Assembly (NCBI RefSeq): GCF_900048895.1
Contig: NZ_LT160634.1
Coordinates: forward strand, 1 to 64,000
From: Neglectibacter timonensis
GTDB taxonomy: Bacteria; Bacillota; Clostridia; Oscillospirales; Acutalibacteraceae
Length of the DNA: 64,000 bases
Direction: 5' to 3'
The notes beneath the pieces are model-generated. The model saw nothing but the letters and a program-made list of their open reading frames with translations, was not told where the DNA came from and did not search any database. Both the position numbers and the translations under genes were made by a program. Below, piece by piece: positions 60,587-64,000 of this stretch. Numbering within the stretch: the stretch's first letter is position 1; the number at the start of each line of letters is the position of its first letter.

Positions 60587-61345
60587 TTATTCCGTACAGG
60601 AAAAGCTGCCGTCCTCCTGCAGAAGTAAGGCCAGGTCGGCCGGACCGCTTTCCTCAAGGCAGCGGCGGATGTTCACTCCGTCGCCGGTCCGGTAAAATGC
60701 TTCGGCCTCTTCTCGGGAAAGACCGCCCTGCATCTTTCGGCGGAGCAGGCGTTCCCGCAGCAGGTTTTCCCTGGCCCGGAGAAAAAGGGTGAGGTCTGCG
60801 CTGTGGGAGAGCTCTGCCCAGCCTTTTTCACGGAGCAGCAGCCAGTTGCCTTCAATCAGCACAATAGGGTCCGTGACGGGCAGCTGTTCTTCCACCACGT
60901 CGTGGAGGCGGCGGTCGTAGACGGGCCACAGGGGGTCCTCCCTGCCCAAAGCGGCAAGCTTTTCAGCAAAATGGACCAGATCGTAGGTTTCCGGGCTGCC
61001 TTTCACCTGCCTCATGGGCAAGATATGGCCGTCCTTCTGCCGCACGTTGTGGGTTAAGATGTAGTCCTGGTGAAAATGAAAGCCGTCAAGACCCAACGCC
61101 TGCATGGGCAGGCAGTCCGGAAGCTCCCGGGACAAGAGGGAGAGGTAGGCCGCCAATGTGGATTTTCCGGCAGCGGGGGGCGCGGCCAGGAATACGATAA
61201 GCCGTTCTCCTTTTTCCCTTTGCAAAAGGGCGAGCCTGCGGAGGAGCGGGACAAAAAGACCGTGAATATCTTCCTGGGCGAAACGCGCCTGTACGGGAAA
61301 GCCGTTGATGGAAAAGCTGTAAGAATTCCAGGTTTTTGCAGACAT
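60587..61345 (-). CDS. P-loop nucleoside/uridine-kinase-like protein
   Basis: The 252-residue protein has Walker A LAAPPAAGKSTLAAYL and the phosphoribulokinase/uridine-kinase family pattern GLDGFHFHQDYI, YDLVHFAEKL and PIVLIEGNWLLL. Members phosphorylate uridine, pantothenate, fructose or other small molecules. The substrate is not clear. It is preceded by AAAGGAG. It lies between the DUF1538 system and the nuclease fusion gene on the same strand. Confidence 0.85.
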   Translation of the reverse strand: MSAKTWNSYSFSINGFPVQARFAQEDIHGLFVPLLRRLALLQREKGERLIVFLAAPPAAGKSTLAAYLSLLSRELPDCLPMQALGLDGFHFHQDYILTHNVRQKDGHILPMRQVKGSPETYDLVHFAEKLAALGREDPLWPVYDRRLHDVVEEQLPVTDPIVLIEGNWLLLREKGWAELSHSADLTLFLRARENLLRERLLRRKMQGGLSREEAEAFYRTGDGVNIRRCLEESGPADLALLLQEDGSFSCTE

Positions 61346-61360
61346 GGCAGACTCCTTTCG

Positions 61361-61471
61361 TTATGAGCGAGACTTCTGTTGACGGGCGGCCTCCATTAAA
61401 CGCTCTCGTTCCATCTTGTTCAGCGGGTGGAACAGGACAAAATCCCGACTTGCCGCTGGGTGCCCTTGCCC
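61361..61471 (-). other. In-frame coding-like extension after the nuclease fusion stop
   Basis: Directly after the TGA of the DUF4365-PLD gene the same frame stays open for 36 codons (for example SRDFVLFHPLNKMERERLME) to a TAA at 61361. It looks more like coding than spacer. It could be a remnant of a longer C-terminus, a readthrough extension or chance. Confidence 0.35.
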
Positions 61472-62359
61472 TCAGGGCGCGGCGATATCCCAGGCGCGTT
61501 CAAACTGCCTAAGGCGCAGGGCGGCAATTTGAGGATCGTCGTCGGGGAACAGTAGCTCCCGGGCGTCCCTCCATGCGGTTTTAGTCAGGCAGGCGGAGCC
61601 GTAAGCGGTATATGTTCTGTCCAGGATGACGGCCTTTTCGTGAAGAGCAGGCAGAACTCTCATTTCCATTCCATTCTTTCCAAGGCATTCTTCTGTCACT
61701 GCCCTGCCAGAACCGGAACCGGTAAGCAGGCGGATGGAAACCCGAAAAGACAGGGATTTCAAAATCCAGAGAAAGGCTTCGTCCAGAAAAGGGACGGCGA
61801 TGTCCAGTGAATTTTCAGCCAGACTTAGAAAATTTAAAATACGGTCCTCCCCAAAAGAGGAAATCTGATCCCGAGGAAAGTCTGTAAGCATTCCCCGAAA
61901 ATTTTTCCATTTTCTGCGGTGAGGCACAGCAAGCTCCCGCAGCGCTTCTCCGGCAAAACGGTCCAAGACCGAGCTGAAAGGCACCGCCATATTCCAGCCT
62001 CTGCTATTTCGGTGGATCCTGCGGGATTCTACCGGCGCCCAATAGGCCCGTTTTTCCTCCGGGTGATACAGGATCAGGATGACGGGGACAGAGTAGGAGG
62101 TCCAGTAGTCCAGATGCCGCAGAGATCCTGTATAGACAAAGCCTTCTTCGGTCCGTCTTTCAAACCAGCTTTTTCCGCTTTTGATCTGGGCCGCCAGCAG
62201 GCGGCCGGTGGGCTTTCCTTCCTCACAGATTTCAATGTGCGCGTCGATGCCGTAGTCTTCCACCGGCTGCTCCCGGAAAATCCAGCGGAGTTCTTCGCTC
62301 ACAATGCTTCCCACCGCGTAAAGACCCGCTCTCGCGGTAGTTGACCGGTTCTGCTCCAT
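61472..62359 (-). CDS. DUF4365 plus phospholipase-D-like fusion (two nuclease folds)
   Basis: The 295-residue protein starts at ATG 62359, overlapping the glycerate kinase stop by one base, behind AAAGGAA. Residues 1-140 match the DUF4365 domain, a PD-(D/E)xK-type nuclease fold: the acidic YGIDAHIEICEEG and the LAAQIKSGKSWF strand. Residues about 190-295 look like a phospholipase D half, with one HKD motif HEKAVILD followed by AYGSACLTKTAW. DUF4365 occurs in several defence-type contexts, so a nucleic-acid target is possible. Its translational coupling to a metabolic kinase is odd. Confidence 0.7.
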   Translation of the reverse strand: MEQNRSTTARAGLYAVGSIVSEELRWIFREQPVEDYGIDAHIEICEEGKPTGRLLAAQIKSGKSWFERRTEEGFVYTGSLRHLDYWTSYSVPVILILYHPEEKRAYWAPVESRRIHRNSRGWNMAVPFSSVLDRFAGEALRELAVPHRRKWKNFRGMLTDFPRDQISSFGEDRILNFLSLAENSLDIAVPFLDEAFLWILKSLSFRVSIRLLTGSGSGRAVTEECLGKNGMEMRVLPALHEKAVILDRTYTAYGSACLTKTAWRDARELLFPDDDPQIAALRLRQFERAWDIAAP

Positions 62360-63528
62360 CAGCGTTCCTTTCCTTTCGCGGTTCTCCCGGTGTGCTGGAA
62401 TCCGGCGGAAAGCAGCCTGGAAAGGTTCTCCATTGTAATTTTCAGGTTTTTTTCGCTTTCCCACCGGGATTGGCTGAAATCCATCGCTTTGGTATTGATA
62501 CTGAACATTGCGGTTACGCCTTGTTCGTAGATCTCTTCTGCGCCGTCTGCGATGGAACCCACAACCGCCACAACGGGGATTTGCTGTTTTGCCGCCCGTC
62601 TGGCAACCCCTGCTACCACCTTGCCGCGCAGGCTCTGCCCGTCTATCTGCCCTTCTCCGGTCAAGACCAGGTCTGTGCCGGTCAGACAGAAATCAAAGTT
62701 TGTCAAATCCAGAATAGTCTCGATGCCAGGCTTCAGCTGGGCGTGGAAAAAGGCGTGCATACCAGCGCCCGCCCCGCCAGCCGCGCCGCCGCCCGGCAGT
62801 CCGGAAACGTCTGTACCAAGCTCTTCTGCTATTTTTTTGCACAAATGCCGCAGGCCCTGATCCAGACGGATGACGGCTTCCCTATCCGCACCCTTTTGCG
62901 GGGCGAAAATATAAGCCGCCCCCGTCTCCCCGAAGGGGGGACTGTCCACGTCGCACATGGCGGTGATAGAGAGCTTGCGGAGAAGAGGATTCAGGCCCGA
63001 ACAGTCGATACGGTCGATCTCGGCGAGGGTATCCCCGGTGGGGACAAAACTCCTGCCGTCCTTGTTCCGAAAGACCACTCCTGCGGCAGCGGCGGCCCCG
63101 CAGCCGCCGTCGTTGGTAGCGCTGCCTCCAAGCCCCAGAATAATCTGCTCCACACCGTCCTCTGCTGCGGCAAGCAGCAGCTCGCCCACGCCGTAAGTGG
63201 TAGCTTTTCCAGGGTTCAGCCTGTCCTTAGCCAGAGGAAGCCCGGCGCATGCCGCCAGTTCCACCACGGCGGTCTTCCCTCCTGGCAGAACGCCGTAGCA
63301 GGACTGCATGGGCTCTCCGAAAACTCCATGTACCTGGACGTACTTCTTTTTGCCGCCAAGAGCACAAAGAAAGCAGTCTACGCTGCCCTCTCCTCCGTCG
63401 GCTACGGGAATACTGACGAGCTCTGCATCGGGGAAATGCGCCTGTAAAACGCCGGACATGATGCGGCATACAGTTTCAGAACTCATGGTGCCCTTGAAGG
63501 AATCGGGAATCAAGATTATCTTTTTCAT
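62359..63528 (-). CDS. glxK: Glycerate kinase (GlxK/GarK type)
   Basis: The 389-residue enzyme phosphorylates D-glycerate, feeding it to glycolysis. It begins KKIILIPDSFKGTMSSETVC with PVADGGEGSVDCF, then LGGSATNDGGCGAA and LTGEGQIDGQSLRGK. The start is ATG 63528; an in-frame ATG 63546 is less likely. Its stop is TGATG with the next gene's start. It may serve sugar-acid catabolism, in keeping with uxuA in the island. Confidence 0.95.
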   Translation of the reverse strand: MKKIILIPDSFKGTMSSETVCRIMSGVLQAHFPDAELVSIPVADGGEGSVDCFLCALGGKKKYVQVHGVFGEPMQSCYGVLPGGKTAVVELAACAGLPLAKDRLNPGKATTYGVGELLLAAAEDGVEQIILGLGGSATNDGGCGAAAAAGVVFRNKDGRSFVPTGDTLAEIDRIDCSGLNPLLRKLSITAMCDVDSPPFGETGAAYIFAPQKGADREAVIRLDQGLRHLCKKIAEELGTDVSGLPGGGAAGGAGAGMHAFFHAQLKPGIETILDLTNFDFCLTGTDLVLTGEGQIDGQSLRGKVVAGVARRAAKQQIPVVAVVGSIADGAEEIYEQGVTAMFSINTKAMDFSQSRWESEKNLKITMENLSRLLSAGFQHTGRTAKGKER

Positions 63529-63565
63529 CTTCTGTTCTCCATTCATTTCCAGCACGGAGCCGGTT

Positions 63566-64000
63566 TTATGACAAAGCAGTCTGTATGGCAACCTTGATGA
63601 CGCCGTCACGGCGGTTTTCGAACAGTTCGTATGCTGCGGCGATTTTCCCCAGAGGATAGGTGTGTGTGATAAGAGGCGTGGTATCGATTTTACCGTTTTC
63701 GATCAGCCTCAGCGTTTCAGCACAATTGCAGCCGTCTACTCCGCCTGTTTTAAAGATGAGGTTTTTGCCATACATTTCCGGAAGCGGCAGAATTTGCGGC
63801 TCATCATAGAGGGCGACCACTGTAACCACAGCGTTGGGCCGGGCATACTGCCACGCCATACGGAAGGAATCTTGGCTGCCTGCTGCTTCGAGAACTACGT
63901 CCGCTCCGCCATAGGGACAGCGCTGCCGGAGAACTTCCGGAAGGTGTTCCGGTTCTGCTGCGAGAATCTGCGGATAATGCTGCCGTATAAACTGCAGGCG
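63566..64000 (-). CDS. Zinc-type alcohol/polyol dehydrogenase, C-terminal part (cut by edge)
   Basis: The 144 visible residues are the end of a medium-chain dehydrogenase. GGADVVLEAAGSQDSFRMAW is the NAD-domain ending, and ITHTYPLGKIAAAYELFENR is the usual C-terminal block of sorbitol/threonine-type dehydrogenases. The N-terminus, with the zinc ligands, lies beyond base 64000. It precedes glycerate kinase on the minus strand, 37 bases upstream of its start. Confidence 0.88.
   Translation of the reverse strand, partial: RLQFIRQHYPQILAAEPEHLPEVLRQRCPYGGADVVLEAAGSQDSFRMAWQYARPNAVVTVVALYDEPQILPLPEMYGKNLIFKTGGVDGCNCAETLRLIENGKIDTTPLITHTYPLGKIAAAYELFENRRDGVIKVAIQTALS

Overview
The window looks like chromosomal DNA of a strict anaerobe of the Clostridia, most likely a gut-type Oscillospiraceae/Ruminococcaceae relative. 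Supporting signs are a moderately high GC content, AGGAGG-type ribosome binding sites, a T-box leader, S-layer homology (SLH) proteins, class III (oxygen-sensitive) ribonucleotide reductase with its activase, methylglyoxal synthase and many cytoplasmic glycoside hydrolases. No plasmid, phage or insertion-sequence gene was seen. The assignment is inferred from gene content only.

Layout. 1-7.5 kb: a GHKL sensor kinase, a degenerate piece of the same kinase fold translationally coupled to an SLH surface protein, and a second SLH protein with a caspase-like region. 7.6-12.3 kb (minus): tRNA-Arg(ACG), a GH13 amylase-type enzyme and glycogen phosphorylase. 12.7-23.6 kb: cell-shape and division genes (zapA, a U32 peptidase, dut, a 68-bp tandem-repeat array, mreB-mreC-mreD, PBP2, minD) and mgsA. 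23.6-27.9 kb: an Asp-type T-box leader driving a MazG-like gene, hisS and aspS. 28.0-32.5 kb: NrdR-boxed nrdD whose glycyl-radical tail is a separate small gene, then surE and nrdG. 32.6-34.0 kb (minus): a Spo0A-DNA-binding-domain-like protein and a membrane protein with GxxxG-type repeats.

34.1-58.0 kb is a carbohydrate-utilisation island: GH5, GH130, GH42, GH30, GH5 and a second GH30, a UroD-like protein, mannonate dehydratase, an FMN hydroxy-acid dehydrogenase-like protein, two AraC regulators and three paralogous sugar-binding lipoproteins. All the hydrolases lack signal peptides, so oligosaccharides are presumably imported and cut in the cytoplasm, yet no ABC permease is encoded here. 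The three lipoprotein genes share a 19-bp box at an identical distance from the -10 element, which makes them a likely regulon of one of the AraC proteins.

58.0-64.0 kb (minus): a DUF1538 membrane protein with a double PII-like partner, a P-loop nucleoside-kinase-like protein, a DUF4365 plus phospholipase-D fusion coupled to glycerate kinase, and the end of a zinc-type dehydrogenase cut by the window edge.

The strongest unusual signals are the split class III ribonucleotide reductase, the shared promoter box of the three lipoproteins, the caspase-like SLH protein lacking an obvious cysteine, and the 68-bp repeat array between dut and mreB.
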